Notes: generated by a model not told the origin, from the letters alone. 64,000 nt of DNA from Ampelomyces quisqualis (GCA_018398575.1 JAGTXZ010000018.1:3286001-3350000), one strand, 5' to 3'. Counted from the stretch's first letter, positions 1 through 13,500 are shown. Numbers and translations are program-made.

Positions 1-2990
1 ATATTACTAGTTATATAGTAAACTATTCAAAAGCTATTTAAATGCTTTAGCTTCTTTAGCTAAGCTTATTTTAATATAATTTTTTTACATTAAGTTATAA
101 AGCTTTAAAGTTTAGTTAGCCCTTTAGATATTTAGGTAGATTTACCCTTATACTTACTCTATGCGTTAACTAGAGTAGAGAAGATACTTTTAAAATATAC
201 TTCTAAACTATAATTTCTTTAACCTAGTATTCTTTACTTTTAGCGTTATTATAGTTAACTTTAGTATCTAGCTACTAGTTTTTAGACTCTTAATATAAGA
301 GTAGGTTTCTACTATTAGGCTTTAGGTAGTCTACGTAGAACCTTAGGTAGACTCTAAAAAAGGTATTTAGTTCTACTATATAGAGAAAGATAACTTTTGT
401 TATAGTATATTTACTATTCTTCTAGTTAAGCTTCTTTAAAAGCTGCTTGTTAGATATAAAAGCTTTGTACTACAACTAGACTTTATCTCTTACTCTATAC
501 TCTAGAGATTTTTATTAATAATAATTAGCTTACTATCTTTATTTCTATTGCGCTTCTACTATTCTTACCTAAACGTAGCTAATAGTATTTTTTAAACTTT
601 TCTACTATAGCTTTTACTGCAGCTATTTTATCTTTTTTAGCCTTTTGTTAATTGCGTAGACTTTAGATATTATCTGCTTAGATTAGATTTATATTGTAAC
701 TATGCTGTAGGAAGAATAGGCTAACACTAGTAGAAGCTAAGTTCCTACCTATAATAGCTATCTAGGCTACTAGGCACAAAGAGGCCTAGTTAGTCTAATT
801 CTAGTTTACAAAGGCCTATAAGTAAGCTTTTACTATACTATTTATTCTTTTAATAGCCTTATTACTTTGTAAGTAGTAGGTAGTAGAAATCTGTTTCTAA
901 ATCTCTAAGTCTCTGCACAACGTTTCTTAGAATTAGCTAGTAAATTATAACTCTTAGTCTAAAACAATAGTATTACAGAGCTAGTAGTATACTACAACTA
1001 TTTTAAGAAATGCTATAACAATAGTTTGTAATTTAAAATTAAGAAGTAGTACTAGGACTAAGTCTTTACTTAGCCTATCTATTATAACTATTAAGTAGCG
1101 TATACTATTACTTAGCAGAAGTCCTATAATAAAGTCTATAGACAATTTCTTCTAGATCTAGTATAAGAGTAGAAGTAGCCTAAGTAGTCTATATTTTAGT
1201 TTTCTTTAGAGTTTAGTTTAACTATAGGTTGTATAGTTCTATATATACTATTAGATGCGTAATAACATACTAGGCTAAAAGTAATCCTAGGTAAGTATAG
1301 CGTAGGTATTCTCTTTTCTTAAGTACCTAGTAAGAGAAGAGTTATAGTAGTTGCTAATAATCTTAGTCTATAGTACTTTATTATACAGTTCTTATATCTA
1401 TCTCTAATAGAGTAGCTAATTAAAATTACCTAATAAGTACTCTACAAGAGAAATCTTAAAGCTAAGGTTAGAAAAGAATTTCTTCTATTCTAGCTAAATA
1501 GCTTCTTACGCTTTTGTGTATACTTTATTATTAAGAATAGCTAGGTTCTATATCTATTTTGTGTTGTTATATTAGGCTAGGTCTTTCTTTGTTAGGCTAT
1601 AGAGCTACTCTTATCTTTTCTAACTATAAGAATAATCTACCTCTTCTTTAGAGGTGTCTGCCCTATTATTATCTTTGTCTGTAACTATATTTTAGAGTCT
1701 TTTCTTATACTATTCTTATCTAGAGTGCTTATTATCTTACGCTCTTTATAGGTTTTAGACACTAAAGAATTAAATACTCTTTTTGTTAGCTCTATTGTTA
1801 GTTTTGCAATTAAGAACTAAGAGTTAAAATTTTTATAATTATACTTATTTATTAGCCTTGCTTTAAGAAAGGTTCTGCTTCTTTCTTAATAGGGTGTTAG
1901 CCCTACTATTTACGTTGCTAGGCTACTATTAGAAGGTTATGTTAAATAGACTAAGAAACCCTACTTATTGTATATATTATTCTATTAACAGGCGCGTTAT
2001 TGCAAAGTATTCTAGGTTCTTATAATTAGTTAACATAGTAAAGTATTCTACGCGTTAAAGCTCTATCTTCTATTACTTAAGGCCCTTTATTACTACTAAT
2101 AGTTCTTTGTTATATATTATATAGTTAACTTCTACTGCGTTATTCTTAGAAGAATAGTAGGCTACTACCTAGAGCAGTCTGTTCTTTCTGTACTAGAATA
2201 GTACTCTACTAGTTTACTATTCTAAGATGTTATATTTAAATATAGTCTTAAGGTCTACATTAAAGTTTACTTATAATAGGTTAGTAATAAAAGCTTTTTT
2301 AAGTTTTTAAAATGTAAATTGCTACTTATCTTTTATTAAAAGTTTATATTCTTTTTAGTAAGCTAAGTAAAGAGTATAGTAAGTTCTAAGAAGTTCTTAA
2401 TAAACTAGTAGTAGAAGTTAGCAAATCTAATAAAGCTACGTATTCTTTTTATAGTCTTTAGTTGTTTCTAAGACTTAATAGCCTTAACTTTCTTAGAGTC
2501 TATACTTATCTCTTTTCCTACTTTAATAATAAACCTAAGGTATTTTATTTTCTTTACTCTAAACTTACTCTTCTTTATATTAAGATGTAGTTCTACAGCG
2601 CTAAGCTTTAGTACTACTTACTTTACCTTTTTTTTGTAGTCTAACTTAGAACTGCTAGAGTATATAAGTACATTATTTATATACGCAGAACAGAAGTTAT
2701 TAAGGTATTTATAGAGAGTCTATTTAATATAACGCTAGAAAGTACTTAGGGTGTTTATAAGTCTAAAGAGTGTTACTAGCTATTTATATAGGCTAAAGCG
2801 CGTCTAAAAGGCTGTCTTTGTTAAGACTGTTAGTCTAGTAGCAAATAATAAGAATGCTAGTATAGACTAGAGGTATAGTTAAAGTTAGTTTTTGCAGATA
2901 GGTATAGAGTTGCTTTAGATACAAAGAGTATTGTTACTAAAACAGTAAAGGCTAAAGCTTTCTAAAAAGAGTAATAATAGTTAAATAGCT
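1..2990 (-). pseudogene. Ty3/Gypsy pol fragment (inverted copy of G1)
   Basis: Read on the minus strand this is the same broken pol as 10560-13550: the C-terminal half of reverse transcriptase, RNase H and integrase. On the minus strand from about 2700 the translation gives SAYINNILIYSSSSKLDY, the family's YxDD box with both aspartates changed to asparagine, followed by a typical palm/thumb segment. It exists only because of the inverted duplication. It contains many TAG/TAA codons and cannot be expressed as pol. Confidence 0.8.
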
Positions 2991-3289
2991 AGTTACTAAC
3001 TTAAGTGTCTATAACATAAGTTAAATATAATAAGCTATAGAAGCTTATTACCTTAGTTTATATACTTGTAGTTGTCTTATTGTCTTATAGTGTCTTATAC
3101 AGTTTTATAGATTTTTTTTATAAGACTCTATAAGATTCTTAAGACTATAAGACTTGTAACTTGTTACGTAATAAGTTAGAGCCTTAGCAACCTTACTTAC
3201 CTAAGTCTAGAACTTACTTAATTTCTATTGCAATTAAGAGATTAGTACTTAAGGTGCTACTCTCTATCTAACATGTAAGATTGTAACAC
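2991..3289 (-). repeat. inverted copy of the P2 3' LTR
   Basis: Reverse complement of 10262-10559, lying between the inverted G1 fragment and the inverted P2 antisense frame. It is a by-product of palindrome 1. Confidence 0.6.
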
Positions 3290-3444
3290 TATTCTCTTCT
3301 TTCTACACTTATGTCTTTATAAGTTTTTAATAACTTTTTATACTATACACTACTAAAATAAATAAGGTGCAAAAATAAACTATAAGGGTTTATTTACAAA
3401 AGTTTCTTATTTGCGTTGTATAAAAGAAAACTTAGGTTACAAGC

Positions 3445-3940
3445 TATCTTCTCTAAGTATTTAGTATAGTAACTGCAAATTAGTAAGTGCAAAAGTCTGC
3501 GTTCTAGTAGACGTTCTTATACTAGATTTTTTAAAAATTAAAACAGAGATCTTAAAGGTAAAGTTACAACTATTTAAAACTAAGGCTGTAATAGAGAAGA
3601 ATAAAGCAAAAGCTAAGGCAGCCTAGCTTTAGATAAAAGCTGTACGTACAAAGTCTAAGCAGCTTTGTAAGTAGTATAAATTCTTAAAGTATAAAGAATA
3701 AAACTTGTTTAACAAGAGTTTGTTAGACGTATAAAATATTAAGTTCTTAAAAGAGTTAAATTAGTTAAACTAGAAATTAGCTGTAACAAATCTAGAGGCG
3801 CTACTAATAGCGTATACTATAGATTAGAGTACTTTATTTAAGTTAATTACAAAACCTTCTAGTGTTAAAGTTATTTGTAATGTTAGGTAAGAAGATTATA
3901 GTAGTTTATAAGGTACGTCTTCTATTTGTATTAACTAGTA
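3445..3940 (+). pseudogene. coiled-coil protein frame (palindromic copy)
   Basis: One plus-strand frame reads as a basic, helix-prone protein: segments IKTEILKVKLQLFKTKAVIE, then KNKAKAKAA, then IKAVRTKSKQL, interrupted by TAG/TAA at glutamine-like positions. Heptad-like K/L/A spacing suggests a coiled coil. The family is not recognised. It is the mirror copy of the minus-strand frame at 9610-10110, where it lies antisense downstream of the P2 chromodomain. Confidence 0.5.
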
Positions 3941-3985
3941 TAGTGTTGTTGTTATTCTTAGTAGTATTATTATAACAGCTGCTTA

Positions 3986-4640
3986 GTAGTTTTATTACAC
4001 GTAACTACTTATCTTTCTCTATAATACTGTTTAAAATAATAAAACTATTAGTATCTTATATTCTCTTTACTAAGTATATTATTTAGTAGCGCAATTACAG
4101 TACTATATAGTACTACTATATAGTATACCTTTTAGTCTAGCGTAAACAGATAGTGTTAATAGTAGTAGAAACCTGTTTTTAACACTAGAAAAGGTACTAT
4201 AAATAGGTAATACTAAAAAAGAAGAGGTCTAAAAGAAGTAAGAAGCCTAGTATAATAATATAAGTAAGATAAGAGATCTAAACTTAGCGTAGTTTTACTT
4301 AAAGGCATATAGGAGTGCGTAGAAGAACTATAACCTTAGATTAATTAATACCCATAGGTCTTATATAAAAGGATTATAGAAAACTACTTATCTATATCTA
4401 AGAAATAGTAAAGTTATATATATAAAGGCTAAAGAGGGCTAAGTTTAACTTAGTTCTAGGTCTACTTAAGGTTTCTTTATAACGTAGCTAGAATAAGAAG
4501 AGTCTAGATTAGTTCTAGGTCTACTTAGAGTCCTCTTAGAGTCTCTTTATAATGTAACTAGGATAAGAAGAGTCTAGATTAGTTCTAGCCTCTTAGAGTT
4601 CTTTTATAACGTAGGATGTAGCTAGAATAAGGTAAGATAT
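3986..4640. repeat. start of the palindrome loop, with imperfect tandem repeat
   Basis: No convincing reading frame. At 4450-4635 there are three imperfect copies of a 59-70 bp unit beginning ttagttctagg and containing agaataagaagagtctaga. The preceding AT-rich stretch (about 4190-4440, with atataaaagg) could be part of the missing 5' LTR of P2, but no matching terminal sequence was found. Confidence 0.45.
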
Positions 4641-5700
4641 AAGTATCTAAGTCTAGTTATAGTAGGTATATAGCCTTATTACACCTAGATTTAGAAGCCT
4701 AAATTAAAAAAGGCCTAGATTAAGACTAGTTTATTCTTATAAAACAGCTATAAAACCTTACTATGTCTTTTTTTAAGATACTGTCTATTACATTAACTCT
4801 AAGTTACCTTTAGGCTCTCTAGAATATAACTAGAACTACCTTACCTTATTCTTAATTAGTAAGTACGTATTAGCAATAAAAGACTATAATAGAGATCTAT
4901 AAATAGTATAACGTAAGTAGTGCAAGGCTTAGTAGTTTAAATACAAGAAATATACTTTACTAGGTTTTTTATATAGCTTCTTTAATCTCTTATATATAGT
5001 ATCTCTAGGTTTAGTAATATTATGTAGAAGAGTATAGTTTTCTTAGTACTATTATTGTTAAATTCTCTTATTGCGTTAAACATAACTAAGCCTATTAGTA
5101 CTACTATATTTACAGTTATTTTATTAAACTTCTCTTAGTTTCTAGTTATTGCAGCAATGCTCTATTTCTTGTTATTATAAAATAACTATGCTATTACTGC
5201 TATAATGCTAGGGTTTAGAAATCTAGCAGATTTAAGCTATCTTTAGTTAGCTAGCATAACTATTTTAGAGGTATACTTGTATTCTCTAGGTCTTGTAGTA
5301 AGTAAGTAAAGTCTTTAAGCAGTTTGCTAGGCTTAAGAACCTATTTATCTAGGTAGTTTAATATATAAGCACTAGTAATCTTTAGTTATTTTTACCTTAT
5401 TACGTAGGTTTACAAGTTGCTGTATATGTCTAGCATCTAGGCACCTACTATTAGCTACTATTCTTAGCAGGCTGCAATAGTACTTATATAGTAGGCAGCT
5501 TTTTTACATAGTATTAAACTAATATGCAATTAAACTAATAATAGTAGAGTATTCTATACTTTTATTTAAGTGTCTAGTAGTATTTAGGCGTATATATACC
5601 TGTGTATATTAAGCTATAGCGTTATTACTATACTACATAGCGTCTTTCTATTATTAGTAAGTAGTTGCGTTACTAAAATAACTCTTACTTTTTCTAGTAT
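4640..5700 (-). pseudogene. unrecognised protein-like frame, minus strand
   Basis: One minus-strand frame stays protein-like over several hundred codons, with stops mostly at positions RIP would create. Readable pieces are DARHIQQLVNLRNKVKITKD, LYLLTTRPREYKYTSKIVML and RFLNPSIIAVIA. I do not recognise the family. It lies antisense to and upstream of the P2 pol, so it could be a captured gene or a remnant of another element. The opposite strand is less protein-like. Confidence 0.35.
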
Positions 5701-6500
5701 AGTCTTGTTTTCTAGTAATACACTTTTCTTTACCTAGCGTTTTTTCTTTCTCTATAGCAGTAACCTAAATAGGTTTGTACTAGATAAGAAGAGTTGTAAC
5801 TCTATAACAGTTAAAACTACTTAATTATATATAACAAGGTATTTTTCTATAATATAATAGCTTTAAGTCTTATAGTAGTTCTTTTTTAACTACTAAAGTT
5901 TTCTATATATTAGTCTTATAGGTTTTTAGTTTATGTTAGCTTGTTATACTTATGCTACTACTACGTTAAGATTTCTTTTGTTAACAAGTAAGTAAGGCTG
6001 TAAATCTAGAAGTGTATAGTATTTAATTTCTAGGCTATCTTATTAGGTAACTTTTTAGTTAGGCTAGTGTAGTAGTTAGTTATACGTCTGTTTTAACCCT
6101 AGAGTTAAGGCTTAAGAATAGTAGCGTTAGAGTCTAGACAGTTTTTAGTCTTTGCAGCATCTTAGTTTTTAGTATATTAGTTCTAAAGTTACATTTCTTA
6201 AAAGGCTAACCTTTGTACTATTATCTGTTAGCGCTTATTTTAGCACTTGTTTAAACAAAGACATAGTGTGCTGCTAATATTACTTAAATTTACTACTTAG
6301 TGTAGAGTATACAAAGTAAGCGCTTACTTTTTAAATATTAAAGAACTATTAGTAAGAGTAGTAGAAGTAAGCAATATATGTAGCGCAACAGAGTTTTTAC
6401 TTTATAAGTATAAGTAGGGTTTTTAGAACATATATAGTCTAATATTACTTTAAATTCTACTAGAGCGTAGTAGTTAGGCTATTTAATTAAATAGCTTTAT
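5700..6500. other. AT-rich stretch without recognisable content
   Basis: No conserved motif, RNA gene or terminal repeat was recognised. It probably holds degraded internal sequence of P2 or of the element that P2 entered. Confidence 0.4.
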
Positions 6501-6903
6501 GTCTTTAACTGCGTGCTAGCGTATATAACAGTTGTCTACTATTAGCATAAATAGTTGTGCGCGTAATACAAGTAATTAGGTACTCTTTTGTCTTTAACTA
6601 AATATTAGCGTATATAATAGTTGTCTACTATTAGTATAAATAGTAGTGCGCGCAGTATAGGTAATTAAGTACTCTTTTATCTTTAACTAAATATTAGCGT
6701 ATATAACAGTTGTTTACTATTAGCATAAATAGTAGTGCGCGCAATACAAGTAATTAAGTACTTTTTTATTTTTAACTAAATATTAGCGTACACAATAGTT
6801 GTCTACTGTTAGCATAAATAGTAGTGCGCGCAATATAAGTAATTAAGTACTTTTCTATCCTTAACTAAATGTTAGCGTACATAATAGTTATCTACTGTTA
6901 GCT
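6501..6903. repeat. 89-bp minisatellite, about 4.5 copies
   Basis: The word 'ctttaact' (or tttttaact/tccttaact) recurs at 6501, 6590, 6679, 6768 and 6857, a constant 89-bp period. Each unit contains attagcgta...acagttgtctactattagcataaatagtagtgcgcgc and an aagtaattaagtact end. Copies differ mainly by transitions. The array sits directly upstream of the P2 reverse transcriptase. Confidence 0.9.
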
Positions 6904-9590
6904 TAAGTATTAAGAGTAAGACTATAAAATTATCTTAGAAGAAGAGAAAAGGCTAACCTTTAGACTAATCTACAGATTATTAGAAAAAGAGCTAGAAGCA
7001 CTCTAAGAGTATATCTAAGTAAACCTAAAGAAAAGTTTTATCTAAGTATTAGACTTACTAGCTAGATACCTAATTATGTTTATACTAAAGAAGAATAGTA
7101 AACTATAACTATGTATTAACTTTTAGAAACTTAATAATATTATAGCTAAGAATTAATACCTACTGCCTTACATTTTAGAACTACAGGATTAACTAGCCTA
7201 TTTAAAGATCTTTATAGCATTAGATCTAAGAGGCGCGTATAACCTTATATGCATAAAGAAAGTTAAAGAATAAAAGATAGTATTTAGAACACGCTATAGC
7301 TACTATAAGTATCTAGTAATACTATTTAGTTTTACTAACGCCTTAGTAACGTATTAAGTACTTATTAATAACGTGCTCTAAGAATACTTTAATATTTTTA
7401 TTATAGTATACCTTAATAATATCTTTATTTATTTAGAAAATAAGAAAAAATATATAGAATATGTTTATACAATTCTAATACTACTAGAAAAGTTTTTTTT
7501 AGTAGTAGATTTTAACAAATATAAATAGCACTAAAAAGAAGTAGAATTCTAAGAATATATAATTAAAAAGAACAAAGTATAGATAAGTAAGGATAAGATT
7601 AAAGTTGTTAGAGATTAGCTAACGCCTACTATAGAAAAGGACATCTAATTCTTCTTAGTCTTTATTAACTATAATTAACAGTTTATTTAGAACTTTTTAC
7701 TAATTGCTACGCTACTTACAAAACTTACACAAAAAGATATACCTTAAAAATAAATAGAAGAATAAAGCTACGCATTTAAGACGCTTAAAGACACTTATAG
7801 AGTACTACTTGTTCTTATTGTATTTAGAAGCAGAAAGCTGCTTAGATTGAAAACTAACGTATTAGACTTAGCAATTAGAATATATACAAAACAAGAATAA
7901 GATAAAAAATAGTATCTAATAGCCTACTACTTAAAAAAGTTTACACTACTAGAAGACAATTATAATATATATAATAAGAAACTACTTGTAATTATAGTAG
8001 CACTTAAATATTAGAGAATCTACGCAGAGAGCTACTTAGATCTTACAATATACTTAGACTATAAAAACCTAACAACTTTTACTACTACTAAAGTATTAAT
8101 TAAAGATAAGTATAATAGTTAGAGATATTAAGATAATATAAGTTTAAAATTGTCTATATACCTAGAAAAGATAATAGCAGAGTAAACGCTTTTAGCTAAA
8201 GATTAGACATTGCTAGAACTAAAACTATTAATAGCTTAAGCATTCTTAAAAGACAAAATAACAGACCTCTTAGACTAGTAAAATATATTAATAACTTAAT
8301 AATAAAAATTAGAATTAATATCTTAGAAGAACTATAGAAATTAATTATATAATAACACTATAATAATACAGTACGTAGTTATTTTAGAGTAAGCTAAACT
8401 ATAGAACTAATTCAATAGAATAATTAGTTTAAAAATATAAAGAATAAAGTAAGCGCTTATATTAAGAAATGTGCAGACTATTAACGTAATAAACATAGTA
8501 TACACGCACCTTATAAAGAAATGCAGCTAATAGAGCTCTTAACTTAGCCTTAGACTAACATATTAATAGACTTTGTAACAGGACTACTACTGTTAAAAGA
8601 CTCTGCTACAGGATTAGCCTATAACGCTATTATAGTTATTGTAGATTCCTTTACTAAATACGCTATAATACTTCTTTTTTAACAAGACTATATAGCTGTT
8701 TAGCTAGTATATATACCTAAAGATAGACTTATTAAATACTATAGCATACTAAAGTTAATTATTAGCAATCAAGATAAACTCTTTACGTTAAATTATTAGA
8801 CTACCTAAATAGCAGAAATTAGAACGTAATAAAAGCTATTAATAGCTTATTATTTCTAAACAGATAACTAAACAAAAAGAATAAATAGAACTATAAAAAC
8901 GTATCTTAAGATATACAGTAACCTGTAACAGACAAATTAGATTTTACTACTACTAATAGCATACTTAGCCTATAACAACAAATTGTCTAAAGCTATAGGT
9001 AAAACGCTATACTTTGCAAACTACAGATAATATCTAAATCTCTTTATAAGAACACTACCTAGCCTAAAGGCTAAAGCTGCTATATAGACAGCAGAAGAAA
9101 TAAAGAAAACCTATACTAAAATAAAAGAACAAATACAATACGCTTAGGCACAAAGCATCTTATATATTAATAAAAAATAAAAAACTGCACTTTAGCTAAA
9201 AGAGAAGGATAAGGTGTATTTCTAAACAAAAAATCTATACACTAAATAACTAAGCAAAGGACTTAACTACGTTAAAATTAGACTATTTTTAATTTTAAAA
9301 AGAAATAGACTAGTTACATATATACTTAAGCTCCTACTAGATGCAAAGATCTACTCTAGATTCTACGTAAGCATACTAAAACTAGCTAACCTAAAAATAC
9401 TATTACAGTAAGCCTTTTGCTACAAACTTAAAAAAAAACAAATTTAAGGTTAAAAAGATTTTTAAACATTACAGTAACAAACGCAACTTAAAATACCTAG
9501 TTAAGTAGTTAGAATACAATAAATCTAAAAAAACGTAAGAACTAGAAGAAACCTCTGCTAACTGCAAAGCAGCTGTTATAATAATACTAC
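6904..9590 (+). pseudogene. P2 Ty3/Gypsy pol: RT, RNase H, integrase, chromodomain
   Basis: Broken plus-strand pol of a chromodomain Ty3/Gypsy retrotransposon. Reverse transcriptase begins near 6940: FIALDLRGAYNLI is the first catalytic block, FSFTNALVTY the next, and IIVYLNNIFIYLENKKKY near 7400 the YxDD box with both D changed to N. RNase H follows, then integrase from about 8480, with ILIDFVTGLLLLKDSATG and AIIVIVDSFTKYA. A chromodomain-like end (KIFKHYSNKRNLKYLVK, stop, LEYNK) lies at about 9440-9590 in a shifted frame. Stops are nearly all TAG/TAA. The start and gag are not identified. Confidence 0.85.
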
Positions 9591-9609
9591 TAAGAATAAA
9601 ACAATACTA

Positions 9610-10110
9610 TACTAGTTAATACAAATAGAAGACGTACCTTATAAACTACTATAATCTTCTTACCTAACATTACAAATAACTTTAACACTAGAAGGTTTTG
9701 TAATTAACTTAAATAAAGTACTCTAATCTATAGTATACGCTATTAGTAGCGCCTCTAGATTTGTTACAGCTAATTTCTAGTTTAACTAATTTAACTCTTT
9801 TAAGAACTTAATATTTTATACGTCTAACAAACTCTTGTTAAACAAGTTTTATTCTTTATACTTTAAGAATTTATACTACTTACAAAGCTGCTTAGACTTT
9901 GTACGTACAGCTTTTATCTAAAGCTAGGCTGCCTTAGCTTTTGCTTTATTCTTCTCTATTACAGCCTTAGTTTTAAATAGTTGTAACTTTACCTTTAAGA
10001 TCTCTGTTTTAATTTTTAAAAAATCTAGTATAAGAACGTCTACTAGAACGCAGACTTTTGCACTTACTAATTTGCAGTTACTATACTAAATACTTAGAGA
10101 AGATAGCTTG
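9610..10110 (-). pseudogene. P2 antisense gene, coiled-coil protein
   Basis: Minus-strand frame, about 165 codons, lying between the chromodomain and the polypurine tract of P2, opposite to pol. It encodes a lysine/alanine/leucine-rich, probably coiled-coil protein (LDFLKIKTEIL, KNKAKAKAA, RTKSKQL, then NLEALLIAYTID). Stops fall at glutamine-like codons. No family is recognised. The position matches the antisense frames found in LTR-1 and LTR-2. A degraded gag-like or host-derived origin is possible. Confidence 0.5.
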
Positions 10111-10243
10111 TAACCTAAGTTTTCTTTTATACAACGCAAATAAGAAACTTTTGTAAATAAACCCTTATAGTTTATTTTTGCACCTTATTTATTTTAGTAG
10201 TGTATAGTATAAAAAGTTATTAAAAACTTATAAAGACATAAGT

Positions 10244-10261
10244 GTAGAAAGAAGAGAATAG
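10244..10261 (+). promoter_or_regulatory. P2 polypurine tract
   Basis: gtagaaagaagagaatag lies immediately before the TGTTAC start of the presumed 3' LTR. In LTR retrotransposons this tract primes plus-strand DNA synthesis. Its position supports plus-strand orientation of P2. Confidence 0.6.
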
Positions 10262-10559
10262 TGTTACAATCTTACATGTTAGATAGAGAGTAGCACCTTA
10301 AGTACTAATCTCTTAATTGCAATAGAAATTAAGTAAGTTCTAGACTTAGGTAAGTAAGGTTGCTAAGGCTCTAACTTATTACGTAACAAGTTACAAGTCT
10401 TATAGTCTTAAGAATCTTATAGAGTCTTATAAAAAAAATCTATAAAACTGTATAAGACACTATAAGACAATAAGACAACTACAAGTATATAAACTAAGGT
10501 AATAAGCTTCTATAGCTTATTATATTTAACTTATGTTATAGACACTTAAGTTAGTAACT
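10262..10559 (+). repeat. P2 3' LTR (probable)
   Basis: It starts TGTTAC after a polypurine tract and ends near GTTAGTAAC at the junction with G1 reverse transcriptase. At about 298 bp it is close in length to the LTRs of the neighbouring elements. The inverted copy at 2991-3289 belongs to the palindrome; no direct 5' partner was found, so the end is approximate. Confidence 0.55.
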
Positions 10560-13500
10560 AGCTATTTAACTATTGTTACTCTTTTTAGAAAGCTTTAGCC
10601 TTTACTGTTTTAGTAACAATACTCTTTGTATCTAAAGCAACTCTATACCTATCTGCGAAAACTAACTTTAACTATACCTCTAGTCTATACTAGCATTCTT
10701 ATTATTTGCTACTAGACTAACAGTCTTAACAAAGACAGCCTTTTAGACGCGCTTTAGCCTATATAAATAGCTAGTAACACTCTTTAGACTTATAAACACT
10801 CTAAGTACTTTCTAGCGTTATATTAAATAGACTCTCTATAAATACTTTAAGAACTTCTGTTCTGCGTATATAAATAATATACTTATATACTCTAGCAGTT
10901 CTAAGTTAGACTACAAAAAAAAGGTAAAGTAAGTAGTACTAAAGCTTAGCGCTGTAGAACTATATCTTAATATAGAAAAGAGTAAGTTTAGAGTAAAGAA
11001 AATAAAATACCTTAGGTTTATTATTAAAGTAGGAAAAGAGATAAGTATAGACTCTAAGAAAGTTAAGGCTATTAAGTCTTAGAAATAACTAAAGACTATA
11101 AAAAGAATACGTAGCTTTATTAAATTTGCTAACTTCTACTACTAGTTTATTAAGAACTTCTTAGAACTTACTATACTCTTTACTTAGCTTACTAAAAAGA
11201 ATATAAACTTTTAATAGAAGATAAGTAGCAATTTATGTTTTAAAAACTTAAAAAAGCTTTTATTACTAACCTATTATAAGTAAACTTTAATGTAGACCTT
11301 AAGACTATATTTAAATACAACATCTTAGAATAGTAAACTAGTAGAGTACTATTCTAGTATAGAAAGGACAGACTGCTCTAGGTAGTAGCCTACTATTCTT
11401 CTAAGAATAACGCAGTAGAAGTTAACTATATAATATATAACAAAGAACTATTAGTAGTAATAAAGGGCCTTAAGTAATAGAAGATAGAGCTCTAACGCGT
11501 AGAATACTTTACTGTGTTAACTAATTATAAGAACCTAGAATACTTTGCAATAACGCGCCTGTTAATAGAATAATATATACAATAAGTAGGGTTTCTTAGT
11601 CTATTTAACATAACCTTCTAATAGTAGCCTAGCAACGTAAATAGTAGGGCTAACACCCTATTAAGAAAGAAGCAGAACCTTTCTTAAAGCAAGGCTAATA
11701 AATAAGTATAATTATAAAAATTTTAACTCTTAGTTCTTAATTGCAAAACTAATAATAGAGCTAACAAAAAGAGTATTTAATTCTTTAGTGTCTAAAACCT
11801 ATAAAGAGCGTAGGATAATAAGTACTCTAGATAGGAATAGTATAAGAAAAGACTCTAAAATATAGTTGCAGACAAAGATAATAACAGAGCAGACACCTCT
11901 AGAGAAGAGGCAGATTATTCTTATAGTTAGAAAAGATAAGAGTAGCTCTATAGCCTAACAAAGAAAGACCTAGCCTAATATAACAACACAAAATAGATAT
12001 AGAACCTAGCTATTCTTAATAATAAAGTATACACAAAAGCGTAAGAAGCTATTTAGCTAGAATAGAAGAAATTCTTTTCTAACCTTAGCTTTAAGATTTC
12101 TCTTGTAGAGTACTTATTAGGTAATTTTAATTAGCTACTCTATTAGAGATAGATATAAGAACTGTATAATAAAGTACTATAGACTAAGATTATTAGCAAC
12201 TACTATAACTCTTCTCTTACTAGGTACTTAAGAAAAGAGAATACCTACGCTATACTTACCTAGGATTACTTTTAGCCTAGTATGTTATTACGCATCTAAT
12301 AGTATATATAGAACTATACAACCTATAGTTAAACTAAACTCTAAAGAAAACTAAAATATAGACTACTTAGGCTACTTCTACTCTTATACTAGATCTAGAA
12401 GAAATTGTCTATAGACTTTATTATAGGACTTCTGCTAAGTAATAGTATACGCTACTTAATAGTTATAATAGATAGGCTAAGTAAAGACTTAGTCCTAGTA
12501 CTACTTCTTAATTTTAAATTACAAACTATTGTTATAGCATTTCTTAAAATAGTTGTAGTATACTACTAGCTCTGTAATACTATTGTTTTAGACTAAGAGT
12601 TATAATTTACTAGCTAATTCTAAGAAACGTTGTGCAGAGACTTAGAGATTTAGAAACAGATTTCTACTACCTACTACTTACAAAGTAATAAGGCTATTAA
12701 AAGAATAAATAGTATAGTAAAAGCTTACTTATAGGCCTTTGTAAACTAGAATTAGACTAACTAGGCCTCTTTGTGCCTAGTAGCCTAGATAGCTATTATA
12801 GGTAGGAACTTAGCTTCTACTAGTGTTAGCCTATTCTTCCTACAGCATAGTTACAATATAAATCTAATCTAAGCAGATAATATCTAAAGTCTACGCAATT
12901 AACAAAAGGCTAAAAAAGATAAAATAGCTGCAGTAAAAGCTATAGTAGAAAAGTTTAAAAAATACTATTAGCTACGTTTAGGTAAGAATAGTAGAAGCGC
13001 AATAGAAATAAAGATAGTAAGCTAATTATTATTAATAAAAATCTCTAGAGTATAGAGTAAGAGATAAAGTCTAGTTGTAGTACAAAGCTTTTATATCTAA
13101 CAAGCAGCTTTTAAAGAAGCTTAACTAGAAGAATAGTAAATATACTATAACAAAAGTTATCTTTCTCTATATAGTAGAACTAAATACCTTTTTTAGAGTC
13201 TACCTAAGGTTCTACGTAGACTACCTAAAGCCTAATAGTAGAAACCTACTCTTATATTAAGAGTCTAAAAACTAGTAGCTAGATACTAAAGTTAACTATA
13301 ATAACGCTAAAAGTAAAGAATACTAGGTTAAAGAAATTATAGTTTAGAAGTATATTTTAAAAGTATCTTCTCTACTCTAGTTAACGCATAGAGTAAGTAT
13401 AAGGGTAAATCTACCTAAATATCTAAAGGGCTAACTAAACTTTAAAGCTTTATAACTTAATGTAAAAAAATTATATTAAAATAAGCTTAGCTAAAGAAGC

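Larger units (their letters stand above)
1..3985. repeat. left arm of giant palindrome 1
   Basis: This segment is the reverse complement of 9564-13550; base p pairs with about 13551-p. Sampled blocks (1-120, 720-750, 2990-3400, 3540-3985) match with only isolated differences, including RIP-type sites. The arm starts at the window edge, so it may be longer. It carries inverted copies of G1 pol, the P2 3' LTR and the P2 antisense frame. Confidence 0.93.

Noticed and set aside
6501..6903. CRISPR-like array
   Set aside because: Units are contiguous 89-bp repeats without unique spacers, in a fungal sequence.
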